DNA of 64,000 bases from Adhaeretor mobilis (GCF_007741515.1 NZ_CP036263.1:3769178-3833177); one strand, 5' to 3'; positions 1-10,170 are shown, numbered from the stretch's first letter. The notes: generated by a model from the sequence alone, not told the origin. A program made the numbers and translations.

Positions 1-2369
1 CGCTGCCACCTTCCTGGATATCCGTAATAGCGCCCCGCCACGCTGAACTCTTGCCAAGCGAGGTAGGGTTCGTTGTCCCACCATGGCGAACCCTGTCGCT
101 CACGCCGGCATCGACAGAGACATCATTAGCAATGATCGTCGCCTACGGGTTGCTATGCACAACGGTCTTGCAACGACTGCGCTCTGTGGCTGATGTCGAA
201 CTACTACTTAAAGCCATCGGAGTTGCTTCTTTGAGCATGGCTGTGCTGGGGCTATTACAGTACTTCTTCAGCAATGGCAAATTCCTTTGGTTCTACGAGG
301 TTGTGAATCGCACGACGCAACACTACGCGTCTGGGTCGTTCACAAATCGCAATCACTTCGCTCACTTTCTCGTGCTTGGCTTAGCACCGATCATCACCGG
401 GCTACTGCTCGCCTGGAAAAGCCCGAAGGGTGCTTCGTCGGGCCGAAGTTTAAGAGCTCGCACTGGTTCTCAGCAGTCGAACTGGCAGGTCGCAGGGCTC
501 CTGATTGCTGTCGCACTTATTGGCTTTGCGATCTTCCTTACGATGTCACGAGGTGGTGTCATCGCTTTGGCGGCCTCACTGCTTGTGACAATGATACTTT
601 GTTATCGTGCACGCCTACTGGGCACGGAACAACTATTGGGCATAGCGATCTTGATCGCCGTATTATTTGGAATGCTCACGGCCCATGGTTACGAACGTGT
701 TTCAGGCCGGCTCGACCTCCTTGCGAATAGCTCGATCGACGCTGTGGATTCGCAATCAGCGCGACGTGACATATGGGCGGCCAACTTGTCCGCAATCGAG
801 TCTGGCGGGCTTGCGGGGGCAGGTGCAGGTTCCCATGCCTCGATCTATCCCGTGTACATGAACTCTCCCCACGAGGTGTGTTTTACTCACGCTGAGAATG
901 GCTACTTGCAAATTGCCACGGAGTGCGGGTACTTAGGAGTTTGCTTGCTGGTCGTCGCTTTTCTGGCAGTCTGCTTTTATTCGTTCCGCGCACTCCGATA
1001 TGCACCCGATAGTCGCCACTTCGTACTCGCCGGGTGTACGATCGCTGGCCTCGCTGCTAGCGCTGTGCATTCCTTATTCGATTTCGTCTGGTATATCCCC
1101 GCCTGCGCGGCGATGACACTTCTGCTGTTAACATGTCTGGTTCGCCTTTCTCAACTACACGTGCAGTCGGCGTGCACGACACCCGCCAGCAATGCTTACC
1201 GGAATGCCTCGCACTGGTTCGGACAAATCGCGGTCACGGCACTCGCGGGTGGCTGGGTAGTCATGACAATGTGGGGGCCCGGCTGGGCAGCCGTTCCTTG
1301 GAACAACTATCTGATTGCATCGCACGCTCGTGGTCTTGAAGTTCAAAAACGACTTGGCAGCAAGACTGAAGCGGAGCGGGATCTCATTGACGAGGCCCTG
1401 CAAATGCACGATGCGACGATGATTTCAAAGCTTCAGCACGTAGTCCAACACGACTCCAGACATGCTGAAGCGCACCTCCGGTTGGCCAAGCTCTACTTGC
1501 GTAAATTCGACGCTTTGCAGCAGGCATCCGATAATCAAATTTATGCAGAAGGCATTCGCGATGCCGCCATCGCGTCGAAATTTGAAACACAAGAAGCCCT
1601 GGTAACCTGGCTTAAACTTGCAGTCGGAGAGAACACGCGCTGGCTGCTCCGTGCCAACGCCCACATCCGCTATGCCCTACGACTGAACCCGCTGCTCGGC
1701 GAGGGCTACTTAGTCCTCGGGCAGGTCTGTTACCTAAACGGCCATGGAGACGAGGCCGTTTCGGCCCTTGCCGATCAGGCATTGCGAGTCAGGCCCTATA
1801 GCGGAAAGGTGCTCTACTCCGTAGGTCGCCAAGAATTGCTCAGCGGGAATTGGGATCGTACCTTAGAACTCTGGACTACGGCATTTGCGATTGCAGGGCC
1901 GCATCAGCAGCACATCATTACTCATCTCACAGCTCAATTACCTGCGCAGATTTTCTGCGAAACCTTTCACCCGGATTGGAAGTCGCTTTCTGCTGTCGAA
2001 AAAGCCTATCGCAACTTAACACGCCCTGAAGATCTCACTGCCTTGGCCAATTATGCCACGGAGATGCGACCCCCAGCAGAGGGGCTGTTAATGAGGCAGT
2101 GGTTGCGTCTCTCCATTCTGCAGCGTGACGCCGGTCTGATTGAAAGCTCATTGAAGACTTTACAGTTTGCCATCAAAGAGTATCCCTACGCCTACGAGCT
2201 ACGGGCATGCTTGGCGCGTGATCTCGTCACCGACAAGCGATTCACTGAGGCAGAGCCGCTCTTACGCTGGTGCTCTCTGCAGCGTCCCGACGACGCAAGA
2301 ACAGCTCGAGCCATCGACCGAATGACCGAAGCTCGTTTGGCCCGGAAACCCAGCGCAGGGACCCATTAA
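1..2369 (+). CDS. O-antigen ligase/polymerase (Wzy_C family) with C-terminal TPR region, 5' end cut by window
   Basis: Polytopic inner-membrane protein that should ligate or polymerise exopolysaccharide or O-antigen units on the periplasmic face. The reading frame is open from base 3 to the window edge without a stop. The first possible start inside the window (TTG at 51) falls in the middle of a typical family N-terminus, so the gene begins outside the window. About ten hydrophobic segments fill the first ~440 residues counted from base 51. The Wzy_C loop is visible around residues 276-292, with SPHE and a THAENGYLQ motif. The last ~300 residues are soluble and helical, resembling TPR repeats. 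The next gene, a sugar-nucleotide dehydratase, starts 50 bp downstream on the same strand, which fits an exopolysaccharide locus. Ligase and polymerase cannot be told apart from sequence alone. Confidence 0.85.
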   Translation, partial: LPPSWISVIAPRHAELLPSEVGFVVPPWRTLSLTPASTETSLAMIVAYGLLCTTVLQRLRSVADVELLLKAIGVASLSMAVLGLLQYFFSNGKFLWFYEVVNRTTQHYASGSFTNRNHFAHFLVLGLAPIITGLLLAWKSPKGASSGRSLRARTGSQQSNWQVAGLLIAVALIGFAIFLTMSRGGVIALAASLLVTMILCYRARLLGTEQLLGIAILIAVLFGMLTAHGYERVSGRLDLLANSSIDAVDSQSARRDIWAANLSAIESGGLAGAGAGSHASIYPVYMNSPHEVCFTHAENGYLQIATECGYLGVCLLVVAFLAVCFYSFRALRYAPDSRHFVLAGCTIAGLAASAVHSLFDFVWYIPACAAMTLLLLTCLVRLSQLHVQSACTTPASNAYRNASHWFGQIAVTALAGGWVVMTMWGPGWAAVPWNNYLIASHARGLEVQKRLGSKTEAERDLIDEALQMHDATMISKLQHVVQHDSRHAEAHLRLAKLYLRKFDALQQASDNQIYAEGIRDAAIASKFETQEALVTWLKLAVGENTRWLLRANAHIRYALRLNPLLGEGYLVLGQVCYLNGHGDEAVSALADQALRVRPYSGKVLYSVGRQELLSGNWDRTLELWTTAFAIAGPHQQHIITHLTAQLPAQIFCETFHPDWKSLSAVEKAYRNLTRPEDLTALANYATEMRPPAEGLLMRQWLRLSILQRDAGLIESSLKTLQFAIKEYPYAYELRACLARDLVTDKRFTEAEPLLRWCSLQRPDDARTARAIDRMTEARLARKPSAGTH

Positions 2370-2419
2370 CGCCGCAACTCGTTTGGCCTCAACCATTAGC
2401 ACATTACCGTCTACGCACT

Positions 2420-4276
2420 ATGATCCAAGCCCGTAGAATTATAAGTATCCTTTGGCGTACTCTAGCACTCTCCACGCTAGCTGTGTTTGCCTACTATTTG
2501 GCATTTCAGCTTCGCTTTGCGGGAAATATCCCCAGTACCACGAAGGACGTCTTGCGGGGGTCGATCCTCTGTGCGGCCCTTGCCAAGGCAGTTGCCATCG
2601 TCTGGTTCCGCCAGCACCAGGGCTGGTCTCGCTACGTCTCTTTCCATGATGTTGCTGCGCTAGCAAAAGCCGTTACCTGTGCATCCATCGGGCTCACGCT
2701 ATGCGACGCATTTTTGCTGGGCAATCTGAACATTCCACGTAGCGTACTACTCCTGGACTGGGGAATCACACTCATCGCACTTGCCGCGGTTCGCGCCGTG
2801 CCTCGGATTCTACGCGATCGGCTATGGAACCCGTTGGCAAAGCCAGTCGGCATTCGTGCAATCATCGTCGGTGCAACTGACTCGGGCGAGCTCCTCCTGC
2901 GTGCCATCCAACGCAATACGCAGCTCGGTTATCAGCCTGTTGGTTTCGTCGACGATCGGCAGCGCCACCATGGACGGCGCATTGCAGGCGTTCCGGTTCT
3001 CGGACGACTTGACGACCTGGGACTGCATGTGAATCGAACTGGCGCGAAGGAAGTGCTGATCACCGCGGGTGAGTTACCCGGCACACGAGTCCGCCAACTG
3101 GTCGAAGACGCTGATCGCCTTGGCTTCCGCGTGAAAGTCCTCCCGAGCTACGATCAACTACTTGCTGAGCAAGTCTCCGTGCAGCCACGCCCAGTTGTGA
3201 TTGCCGATTTGCTGGGACGGCCGTTCGTAGAATTGGACGACTCCGACACGCGCGGATGGCTCACCGGCAAGACGCTCATGGTGACAGGAAGCTCGGGGAG
3301 CATTGGTTCGGAGATCTGTCGCCAGCTCTTGAAACTCAACCCCGAGAAGCTGCTCGTGCTTGATCGATCAGAAACGGGGCAATTCTTCCTCGAACGGGAA
3401 CTGCGTCGGTTGGATCCCAACGCATCGATTGAAGTCGTGATGGCAGACATCAACGATGGCGAGCGGCTAAGAGCTGTCTTTGAGCGTTACCGGCCTGAAA
3501 TTGTATTCCACGCGGCTGCCTACAAGCATGTTCCGCTGATGGAATCTCACGCCGGCGAAGGCGTCAAGAATATCACGCTGGCAACGCGGCGGCTCGCAGA
3601 TTTAGCGGACGAGTTTTCCGCAGAGGGATTCGTCATGATCTCCACCGATAAGGCTGTCAATCCGACGAGCGTCATGGGTTCGTGCAAACGACTCGCCGAA
3701 CAGTATGTGCAAGCCAAGGCGACCGCCTCTGAGACGCGTTTCGTTACCGTCCGCTTCGGCAATGTGTTGGATTCGGCCGGCAGTGTCGTGCCTATCTTCC
3801 GCGAGCAAATCGCCCGCGGCGGCCCGGTTACGGTTACCGATGAAAACATGGTGCGCTACTTCATGATGATTCCTGAAGCGGCTCAACTGGTGATCCAAGC
3901 GGGCGCGATGGGGCAGGGCGGAGAGATTTTTGTCCTGGACATGGGCGAGCCCGTGCATATCGTCGACCTGGCACGGGACATGATTCGTCTCTCAGGCTTG
4001 CGTGTCGATGAAGACATCGAGCTGCAAATCACAGGGCTGCGCCCCGGCGAGAAACTATACGAGGAACTCTACGGAGAGGAAGAGCAGCACACAGCCACCC
4101 GGCATCCTAAGATCATGGTCGCAGAAAGCAACCCACGCACGATTCTGGAACTCATCTACGATCTCTCGCGTTTGGAAGAAGTGGCCAACGGACCGAACGA
4201 AGAGTGCGCCGCGATTTTGGGAGAAATCATCCCGCTCATGCAAAAGCCTGCTGCAGCGAAACGTCTAGCGGCTTAG
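2420..4276 (+). CDS. Membrane-bound nucleotide-sugar 4,6-dehydratase (CapD/FlaA1/WbpM-like)
   Basis: Likely converts UDP-GlcNAc or a related sugar nucleotide to a 4-keto-6-deoxy intermediate for surface polysaccharide. ATG 2420 gives 618 residues, the usual length of the large membrane-bound members. The frame extends upstream into the previous gene, but translation most likely starts here, just before the first membrane segment. Four N-terminal membrane helices (to about residue 160) are followed by a CoA-binding-like Rossmann region and then the dehydratase domain. That domain shows TGSSGSIGSEI at ~288-298, HAAAYKHVPL at ~364 and STDKAVNPTSVMGSCKR at ~408. The catalytic Tyr of soluble SDRs is replaced by Met followed three residues later by Lys, as in the WbpM/CapD branch. 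The 3' end overlaps the convergent downstream gene by 12 bp. Confidence 0.9.
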   Translation: MIQARRIISILWRTLALSTLAVFAYYLAFQLRFAGNIPSTTKDVLRGSILCAALAKAVAIVWFRQHQGWSRYVSFHDVAALAKAVTCASIGLTLCDAFLLGNLNIPRSVLLLDWGITLIALAAVRAVPRILRDRLWNPLAKPVGIRAIIVGATDSGELLLRAIQRNTQLGYQPVGFVDDRQRHHGRRIAGVPVLGRLDDLGLHVNRTGAKEVLITAGELPGTRVRQLVEDADRLGFRVKVLPSYDQLLAEQVSVQPRPVVIADLLGRPFVELDDSDTRGWLTGKTLMVTGSSGSIGSEICRQLLKLNPEKLLVLDRSETGQFFLERELRRLDPNASIEVVMADINDGERLRAVFERYRPEIVFHAAAYKHVPLMESHAGEGVKNITLATRRLADLADEFSAEGFVMISTDKAVNPTSVMGSCKRLAEQYVQAKATASETRFVTVRFGNVLDSAGSVVPIFREQIARGGPVTVTDENMVRYFMMIPEAAQLVIQAGAMGQGGEIFVLDMGEPVHIVDLARDMIRLSGLRVDEDIELQITGLRPGEKLYEELYGEEEQHTATRHPKIMVAESNPRTILELIYDLSRLEEVANGPNEECAAILGEIIPLMQKPAAAKRLAA

Positions 4277-6175
4277 GGGCTGGGTTCTCATTTCCAGCTT
4301 CTCTTCACTGGGATTCGCTTCAATGGCTTCGCTGCTCTGGGCGCCAACGGACTGCGTCAGGCGAGTCTCTATACGTATTCCAGTGGGCCGGTTGAATTCT
4401 TCGCTCGCTATTGCGGCCAGATCGTCAAGCAAACTCTGGTCCGCCTGGGCAGCGGCAGCGATCAACAGTTGCAATTCCTGGCCATCGCTCGATCTTGTGA
4501 GATTCATGTCCAGTAACTTGCTCGTTGAAGCTTGCTCGATCCGCTTGGTCACTGCTTTCTTAAATTCGCCGGTAAGTGTTACTGGTGAACTCGACTCGTA
4601 AACCCCAAGCCCTGCCATCATGATGCCAAGCGCAAGAAGTGCCCGCGGTGCCCAAGAGCTCATCAGGCTATGAGCGTGGTCGCTACGAATACCTACCGCC
4701 CACAAACTGCACGCAGCTCCAAGTACAATCGCAATGATATTGGTCAGAAATAGTAGCCCGGCACCAAAGGCCAGTTCGGTTCTCCCGACGGCTAGTAGAA
4801 TACCTGCGGTTGCTATCGGGGGCACCAAGGCGGCGGCGATCGCGACCCCTGGCAAGGCGGCATACAAGTTGGGCCGCCCACTGGCGTAAGCAGCCGCTAA
4901 CCCGCTGGCGAAGGCAATTACCAAGTCAGCCACACCAGGCGAGCAGCGCGCCAGCATTTCGGTCGTTGGTGCTTCGGGGCCCATGACGAGCCCCAGCAAG
5001 GCCCCGATCCCCAAGGCCACTAGAAAACCTCTCACGACAGCTCCGGCCGAGCACTGGGCAAGTAGCCGATTGCCCTGCACCAGCGCTAAGCCGGCTCCTA
5101 ACAGTGGAGTCATCAACGGGGCAACTAACATGGCACCGATCACCACCGCGGCTGAGTTTTGCAGCAAACCCAACCCAGCGATGAGAGTTGAAAGACAGAT
5201 CAGGGCGATGAAGTCGACATCCCACCTCGAGCTACGATGTACCCTTTCCACAAGATCGACGCGACTCTCGCGATCCAACTGCGGAACAATGTCACTAACC
5301 ATGCGACGACTGGCCGCCACGATCCGACTTCGCCAAGGTGCTGCCGGTCGAATAATGATGACGGTCGGCAGAATGTCGGAAGAGACGACTTTCTCCGTTA
5401 TCGAAGAGAAGAGAAAGCGATGCACAACAGAATGATAACTTGCGCCCAGGACGAGTACATCGGATCGCTCGTTTGCCTCCTTTTTAATACCTGCGATCAC
5501 GTCATCGCACACGACCGATCGCGTTGCAACTCGACTCTCTTCGTCATCGGCATAACGCCGCACCAATTGCTCTATCATCCGCTTTCCAACGAGCGCAGCT
5601 GACTCGTCGACGTCCTCCTGCAGATACAAGGCTTCCACTTGTCCTTCACTAGCTTCTGCCAGATCGGTAGCCAAACGCAAAGCCTCAGCTGTATTTCTCG
5701 ATCCACGAGTCGGCACCAAAATTCGCTTGCAATGAAGAGGCTCCCCTGCGCCCAAGCACAGTTGCAGAGTTGTGCAAGCCGACGACAGGAACAGATCTCG
5801 TTGTAAAGTAAAGTCTGCAGACGTACTCTTCGAGCCCCGGTGTCGCGGAAGCACGAGAAAGCTTGGCGAGCACTTCTGTATTTCCGCAAGAACCTCGTCG
5901 GAATTAAGGCTTCCGCATATCTGAATGAGTCGGCATTCTGCCGGCTTGGAAGGTGCGCTGGCGTGTTGCTCTCGTAAGACTTGAGTGAGCTCGGTCGGGG
6001 AATCGCCAACTTGGGAGTCGCCAGCCTGCCAATCGACTTCAGTCACGGAGGTTTTCTTCGAGGACTTCAGGTCGAAGACTACCAGCGCTACGTCTCGACT
6101 TGCAGCAATCTTCATTCCCCAAGCGAGGAAGTTCTCTTCTTGAAATCCCTCAGGGAGAATCAGGGCAATGCTCAT
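4265..6175 (-). CDS. Universal stress protein-like region fused to DUF389 membrane domain
   Basis: Protein of 636 residues. The first ~290 residues form two alpha/beta halves of the universal-stress-protein type; the second half begins near residue 150 with RILVPTRGSRNTAEALRLA and keeps a nucleotide-loop-like GAS...SS pattern. From about residue 320 there are several hydrophobic helices including VIGAMLVAPLMTP, the signature of the DUF389 family, whose function is unknown. The C-terminal ~90 residues are soluble. ATG 6175 precedes a beta strand typical of USP proteins. The gene converges on and slightly overlaps the dehydratase gene, so any functional link to polysaccharide synthesis is doubtful. 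A sensor for nucleotide or stress state that acts on a membrane protein is only an inference. Confidence 0.8.
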   Translation of the reverse strand: MSIALILPEGFQEENFLAWGMKIAASRDVALVVFDLKSSKKTSVTEVDWQAGDSQVGDSPTELTQVLREQHASAPSKPAECRLIQICGSLNSDEVLAEIQKCSPSFLVLPRHRGSKSTSADFTLQRDLFLSSACTTLQLCLGAGEPLHCKRILVPTRGSRNTAEALRLATDLAEASEGQVEALYLQEDVDESAALVGKRMIEQLVRRYADDEESRVATRSVVCDDVIAGIKKEANERSDVLVLGASYHSVVHRFLFSSITEKVVSSDILPTVIIIRPAAPWRSRIVAASRRMVSDIVPQLDRESRVDLVERVHRSSRWDVDFIALICLSTLIAGLGLLQNSAAVVIGAMLVAPLMTPLLGAGLALVQGNRLLAQCSAGAVVRGFLVALGIGALLGLVMGPEAPTTEMLARCSPGVADLVIAFASGLAAAYASGRPNLYAALPGVAIAAALVPPIATAGILLAVGRTELAFGAGLLFLTNIIAIVLGAACSLWAVGIRSDHAHSLMSSWAPRALLALGIMMAGLGVYESSSPVTLTGEFKKAVTKRIEQASTSKLLDMNLTRSSDGQELQLLIAAAAQADQSLLDDLAAIASEEFNRPTGIRIETRLTQSVGAQSSEAIEANPSEEKLEMRTQPLSR

Positions 6176-6249
6176 AAGTCAACCGGAGTGAATAGCATGA
6201 AAAGTGTTGCGAGAATCGTTATGCCGGGACCACCCACTTAGTTTCTTAC

Positions 6250-7848
6250 TTACGCGATGCCCAACTTCTTTTGCATCTCTTCAAGCGTGACCCCCTTAGT
6301 TTCGGGAACCATGGTGGCAACCCAGACTAACTGGAGGACCATCATTCCACAGAAGAAGAGGAACACCTGCCCTGGCGCAAAGGTGGAGATCATCCAAGGG
6401 AAGATCGTGGTCAGGCCTGCCGCAAAAATCCAGTGCGTGAAACTCCCAAACGCCTGCCCCGCGGCTCGGACTTGATTGGGAAAAATCTCTGAGATGAATA
6501 CCCAAATTACGGCACCTTGCCCGATAGCGTGTGCCGCGATGAACGCAAAAATGCAAGTCATGACCAAGTTCCCACCGGACCCGGACTTTTCCGAAGCATC
6601 GTGCAGCGCGGCATCGGCGATTGCTGTGAGCGTCTCTTTATCCGCAGGGCTAGAAATCTCGATGGGTGCCCCTGCATAGCCTTCCTCCTGCGCTGCTGCG
6701 ATCAGTTGCTGTTTGGCCTGTTCAACCGCTTCAGCAAACCGCTCAAGGTCACTAGCTACCGGTTGAGGCAGCGATTCTGCTCTCTCAAGGTTCTCTACGG
6801 CTGAACTTAGTGTGATTGCCGCATTAGCCACCTTGAACTGCGGGGCATAGGCAAAGAATGCCCAGGCACAGAGTCCCAACGAAGCGATGTAGCCCAGTGA
6901 ACCAATGAAAAGCAACGTGCGCCTACCTGCGCGATCGATGAGATAGAGCCCAACGAATGTAAAAATGAGATTCGTCACGCCAATGCCTACAGAATTGAGC
7001 AAAGCAGCGTCCTCTCCAAGCCCAGCTAGTTTAAAGATACGCGGTGCAAAGTACAGAATCGCATTGATGCCGGAGAGTTGATTGAAAAAGGCAACTAAGA
7101 AAGCGAGCAGAAGCGGGACGCGAAAGCGACTCGACCACAGGCCTGCCGATGTTGCCTGGCCAGAGCCTGAGGCGGCAATCTCATCAACCTTATTGATAAG
7201 CTCCTTTTCGGTTGCTCTAGAGTCAATCAGCTTGAGTACCGCCAAGCCAGCTTCTCGATCTGCCCGTTTGCTGACAAGCCAACGAGGGCTCTCAGGTAGC
7301 GAAAAGCACATCAGCGTGTAGACCAGCGCCGGCACAGCTTCCACGCCCAGCATCCAGCGCCAGGCGTCACTCGGCACATTCTTTTTGATCAACCAGTTGG
7401 ACAGGAAAGCAATGAGGATGCCGAACACGATATTGAACTGAAACAAGCCAGTCAGGCGGCCCCGTTTCTCGGGTGGTGCAATCTCTGAGATGTATAGCGG
7501 TGCCACGACCGTCGAGATGCCAACACCTAGCCCCCCGATGAAACGCGCGACCATAAAGCTATTCACATCGCCGGCCAACGCAGACCAAATAGCTGAAACA
7601 AAGTAAAGCATGCCAATCGATAGCAAAGTTTTCTTGCGTCCGAATCGGTCGGTCGGCCAGCCACCGACAAACGACCCCAACACCGTACCCCACAACGCCA
7701 TGCTCATCGCCAAGCCATGCTGGGCGCTCCCCAGTCCCCATAGTGCCTGAATGGTTTCCTCCGCACCGGAAATAACCACCGTATCGAAGCCGAACAGAAA
7801 GCCGGCGAGTGCCGAGGTAAGTGCCCAGAAAAATATCCTATAGTCCAT
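6250..7848 (-). CDS. Sugar porter family MFS transporter (sugar:H+ symporter-like)
   Basis: Twelve-helix transporter of the GLUT/XylE/AraE sugar porter family, expected in the inner membrane for sugar uptake. Family hallmarks are GFLFGFDTVVISGA in helix 1, DRFGRKK after helix 2, PESPRWLVSKR after helix 6, NQLSGINAILYFAP in helix 7, DRAGRR after helix 8 and PETKGVTLEEM after helix 12. At 532 residues it is about 60-80 longer than XylE. The extra length is a charged helical insertion between helices 9 and 10, on the periplasmic side, at about residues 335-415. The 75 bp to the DUF389 gene downstream on the same strand could allow cotranscription. The substrate cannot be assigned from sequence. 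Confidence 0.9.
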   Translation of the reverse strand: MDYRIFFWALTSALAGFLFGFDTVVISGAEETIQALWGLGSAQHGLAMSMALWGTVLGSFVGGWPTDRFGRKKTLLSIGMLYFVSAIWSALAGDVNSFMVARFIGGLGVGISTVVAPLYISEIAPPEKRGRLTGLFQFNIVFGILIAFLSNWLIKKNVPSDAWRWMLGVEAVPALVYTLMCFSLPESPRWLVSKRADREAGLAVLKLIDSRATEKELINKVDEIAASGSGQATSAGLWSSRFRVPLLLAFLVAFFNQLSGINAILYFAPRIFKLAGLGEDAALLNSVGIGVTNLIFTFVGLYLIDRAGRRTLLFIGSLGYIASLGLCAWAFFAYAPQFKVANAAITLSSAVENLERAESLPQPVASDLERFAEAVEQAKQQLIAAAQEEGYAGAPIEISSPADKETLTAIADAALHDASEKSGSGGNLVMTCIFAFIAAHAIGQGAVIWVFISEIFPNQVRAAGQAFGSFTHWIFAAGLTTIFPWMISTFAPGQVFLFFCGMMVLQLVWVATMVPETKGVTLEEMQKKLGIA

Positions 7849-8245
7849 AGGGTTGTCTCGCGAAACCGGGATGAGGAACTATGCAATGACGGGCAGTTTA
7901 ACAAGTTGTTGGAGACTGCCGAGTGAAAACCGGCTTTCTCTCGTTCTTTTATCCTCTTGAGAGCGTTAAGAACGCCTAGATCGCTATGAGCCAAGACATG
8001 AAAAAGCTGATTCGATGAAAACCCTGTCATGTGATTACTCCGAAAAAGCATTCTCACTCGAATATCCGTGCCATCTATCGACGGATTCGCATCTAGAAAC
8101 GTTCGCTTTCACGATCCTTTAGCTTGCCGCTAAGCCCCCTCCCCATAGAAGTCATGATCTTTTCGACTATTGATGAACTCAAGTGGCTATGCCATCATCA
8201 CCGTTTTAAGTTATCCACCTGTTGTACTACCTAGCAGTCATTCAC

Positions 8246-9442
8246 ATGCCCAATCCGAGACAAGGGAATCAGAAATCGGTTGATTTAGAAGTCAAAGACG
8301 CACAGCTCATCTTTGCCGCCGTCTGGGAAAGGCTCGAAGACGAAATCGGGCATGAAAACCTGCGTTTTCCCAAAGAACTCATACTTCTCGGTGGAGCACC
8401 GGGCGCCGGCAAGGGTACGCAGACCAACTTCTTGATGAATGCGAGAGGACTAACGTGTCCTCCTATCGTGGTAAGCGATCTGCTCGTTACGCCCGAAGCT
8501 CAGAAGATCAAAGACGAAGGCGGCATGGTGGGTGATAAAGAGGTTGTTGGAATTCTGCTCCAGAGATTGCTTCACGAAGAGTTCCGGGATGGTGCCGTAT
8601 TAGACGGGTTCCCTCGAACCAAGGTGCAGGTTGAATGTCTGAAACTGCTCGTCGACAAGATCTCCCAACTTCACAGCGAATATGAAGACACCCCGCTCGC
8701 CACGAGTTTTCGCCGTCCAGTCGTGCATGCGGTGGTTCTATTTATTAGCGAAGCCACCAGCGTCGCACGACAATTGAATCGCGGAAGAGAGGTCGCTGCT
8801 CACAATCAGGAATTCGAGGATACTCGACTTGGAGAACGGATTGAGGAACGTGCCACCGATCTCAATGAAGAGACCGCCCGACGTAGATATCGTGTTTTCA
8901 AAGAACATACCTGGAGCGCATTGACCTCGCTGAAGGAAATCTATCACTACCATTACATCAATGCCGAAGGTCCTATCAAAGAGGTAGAGGAAAACATCCT
9001 CAATGAGTTGCAGTACCAGAGTTCACTAGAACTGGAACCGAGGACTTTTGACCGCTTGCGACCAATAGCCCTGGCGGAAGACATTATTCGCCACGCTCGC
9101 CAAGACCTAGTTCGCCGTCTCGACAGTTACGAGTTAGAACATACGGAATTATTTGCACGCACCGTGGAAATCATCAACGAGAAATTCACGCCGATCATAA
9201 AACGCCACGCGTTGTCCGGCCGGTCCATCGTGAATACCGAGGATCCTATTTTTGACAATCCGATAGCCCTGTTCATGCTTATCGACATTTTTTCAGAACG
9301 AGGATTCCACGCCACCGTAGACAAAAACAACCAGAAAGTTGCTGAGCGAGTGGATCTTAATACGGGGGAGATCATTGGGCGAACGAAAACGGTTTATCGT
9401 ATTCAGATTCATTTTAAGGGCTCTGAGATACGTCGGCGCTAA
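8246..9442 (+). CDS. Adenylate kinase-like nucleoside monophosphate kinase with long C-terminal extension
   Basis: Protein of 398 residues from ATG 8246; an in-frame TTG at 8222 is less likely. The N-terminal half has the adenylate kinase fold: P-loop GGAPGAGKGT at residues 49-58, VVSDLL (NMP-binding start), and LDGFPRTKVQVE, which matches the adenylate kinase DGFPR signature. Arg-rich motifs further on (RGREVAAHNQEFEDTR and RYRVFKEHTW) fit the LID and Arg finger region. The last ~130 residues have no counterpart in ordinary 180-230 residue Adk and form a separate mixed alpha/beta domain of unknown role. This is probably not the housekeeping Adk, because of its size and isolated position. NMP phosphorylation activity is inferred from motifs. 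Confidence 0.75.
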   Translation: MPNPRQGNQKSVDLEVKDAQLIFAAVWERLEDEIGHENLRFPKELILLGGAPGAGKGTQTNFLMNARGLTCPPIVVSDLLVTPEAQKIKDEGGMVGDKEVVGILLQRLLHEEFRDGAVLDGFPRTKVQVECLKLLVDKISQLHSEYEDTPLATSFRRPVVHAVVLFISEATSVARQLNRGREVAAHNQEFEDTRLGERIEERATDLNEETARRRYRVFKEHTWSALTSLKEIYHYHYINAEGPIKEVEENILNELQYQSSLELEPRTFDRLRPIALAEDIIRHARQDLVRRLDSYELEHTELFARTVEIINEKFTPIIKRHALSGRSIVNTEDPIFDNPIALFMLIDIFSERGFHATVDKNNQKVAERVDLNTGEIIGRTKTVYRIQIHFKGSEIRRR

Positions 9443-10113
9443 GGACCCAACATTCGATTCAGCGCCGCGTGCAAATCATTTCTTCTGAAGAACTTGCGAC
9501 TAAACTTGATTCCGTAGTTTAACTTTCTCGTTTCGCCAAGTCATGTGGCGGTTACTGAGAGAGAGTTGATCTCACTGGGAGTCATACCCAGACCGACCTC
9601 ATAGCGATTCAGGACGACCCCGAATCTCAGGCTACGGGCAGCGAAATGGCTGACCCGCGCCTAGCTGTTTGGGACGTGCCTTCGAACTTTGCCTCACGAC
9701 GAGCCCCGCTGCCTTGACAACGGCGGCACCTCGAACAGATGCTCGAGTGTTTGTGGAAACAGTTTTCACATGAACAGCTGTGCGATAGTTCGCCAAAAAT
9801 ACAGATTCCAATTGGCAACGCATCATTCATAGAGACTCCAGGGAAAACGAACGCAGGCTCGAAATCGCACCAAGTTCTATAACAAAGCGGCGTCCCTCAT
9901 GGGCTAGACAACTCCCACAACGGGGCAAGACTATGGAAGGACAATATCCTATGGGGCTGCGGAACTTGCCAAACGAATCCAGAATCGATGAGCGTTTGAG
10001 AAATCGAACATTCTATCAACAAGCAATCTAACTCGATCAGCTTCTAGATCGTCTGCGCGTTGAAATGCTCGTGCCTCATTGGCTACCGGTTTTCACTCAC
10101 AGCGCATGAAAAA
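9443..10113. other. Intergenic region without a recognisable gene
   Basis: About 670 bp between the adenylate-kinase-like gene and the terminator of the next minus-strand gene. Only short ORFs with no family features occur. I see no tRNA, convincing promoter or long repeat. A short in-frame string near 9556 (VTERELISLGVIPRP) resembles the start of a helix-turn-helix protein but is stopped at once, so it may be a remnant or chance. Confidence 0.5.
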
Positions 10114-10139
10114 GCCGTCTCACCCGCAGGCACGACGGC
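10114..10139 (-). terminator. Rho-independent terminator of the poly-Asp protein gene
   Basis: On the minus strand a GCCGTC/GACGGC stem with a 14-nt loop is followed by five Ts. It lies about 30 bp downstream of the stop of the minus-strand gene ending at 10171. Confidence 0.65.
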
Positions 10140-10170
10140 GGTATAGGCAATGAACTTGTATTGCGAGCAA

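Noticed and set aside
9541..9620. Possible excisionase/AlpA-like remnant (ERELISLGVIPRP)
   Set aside because: Only about fifteen residues before a stop; no neighbouring phage or integrase gene supports it.
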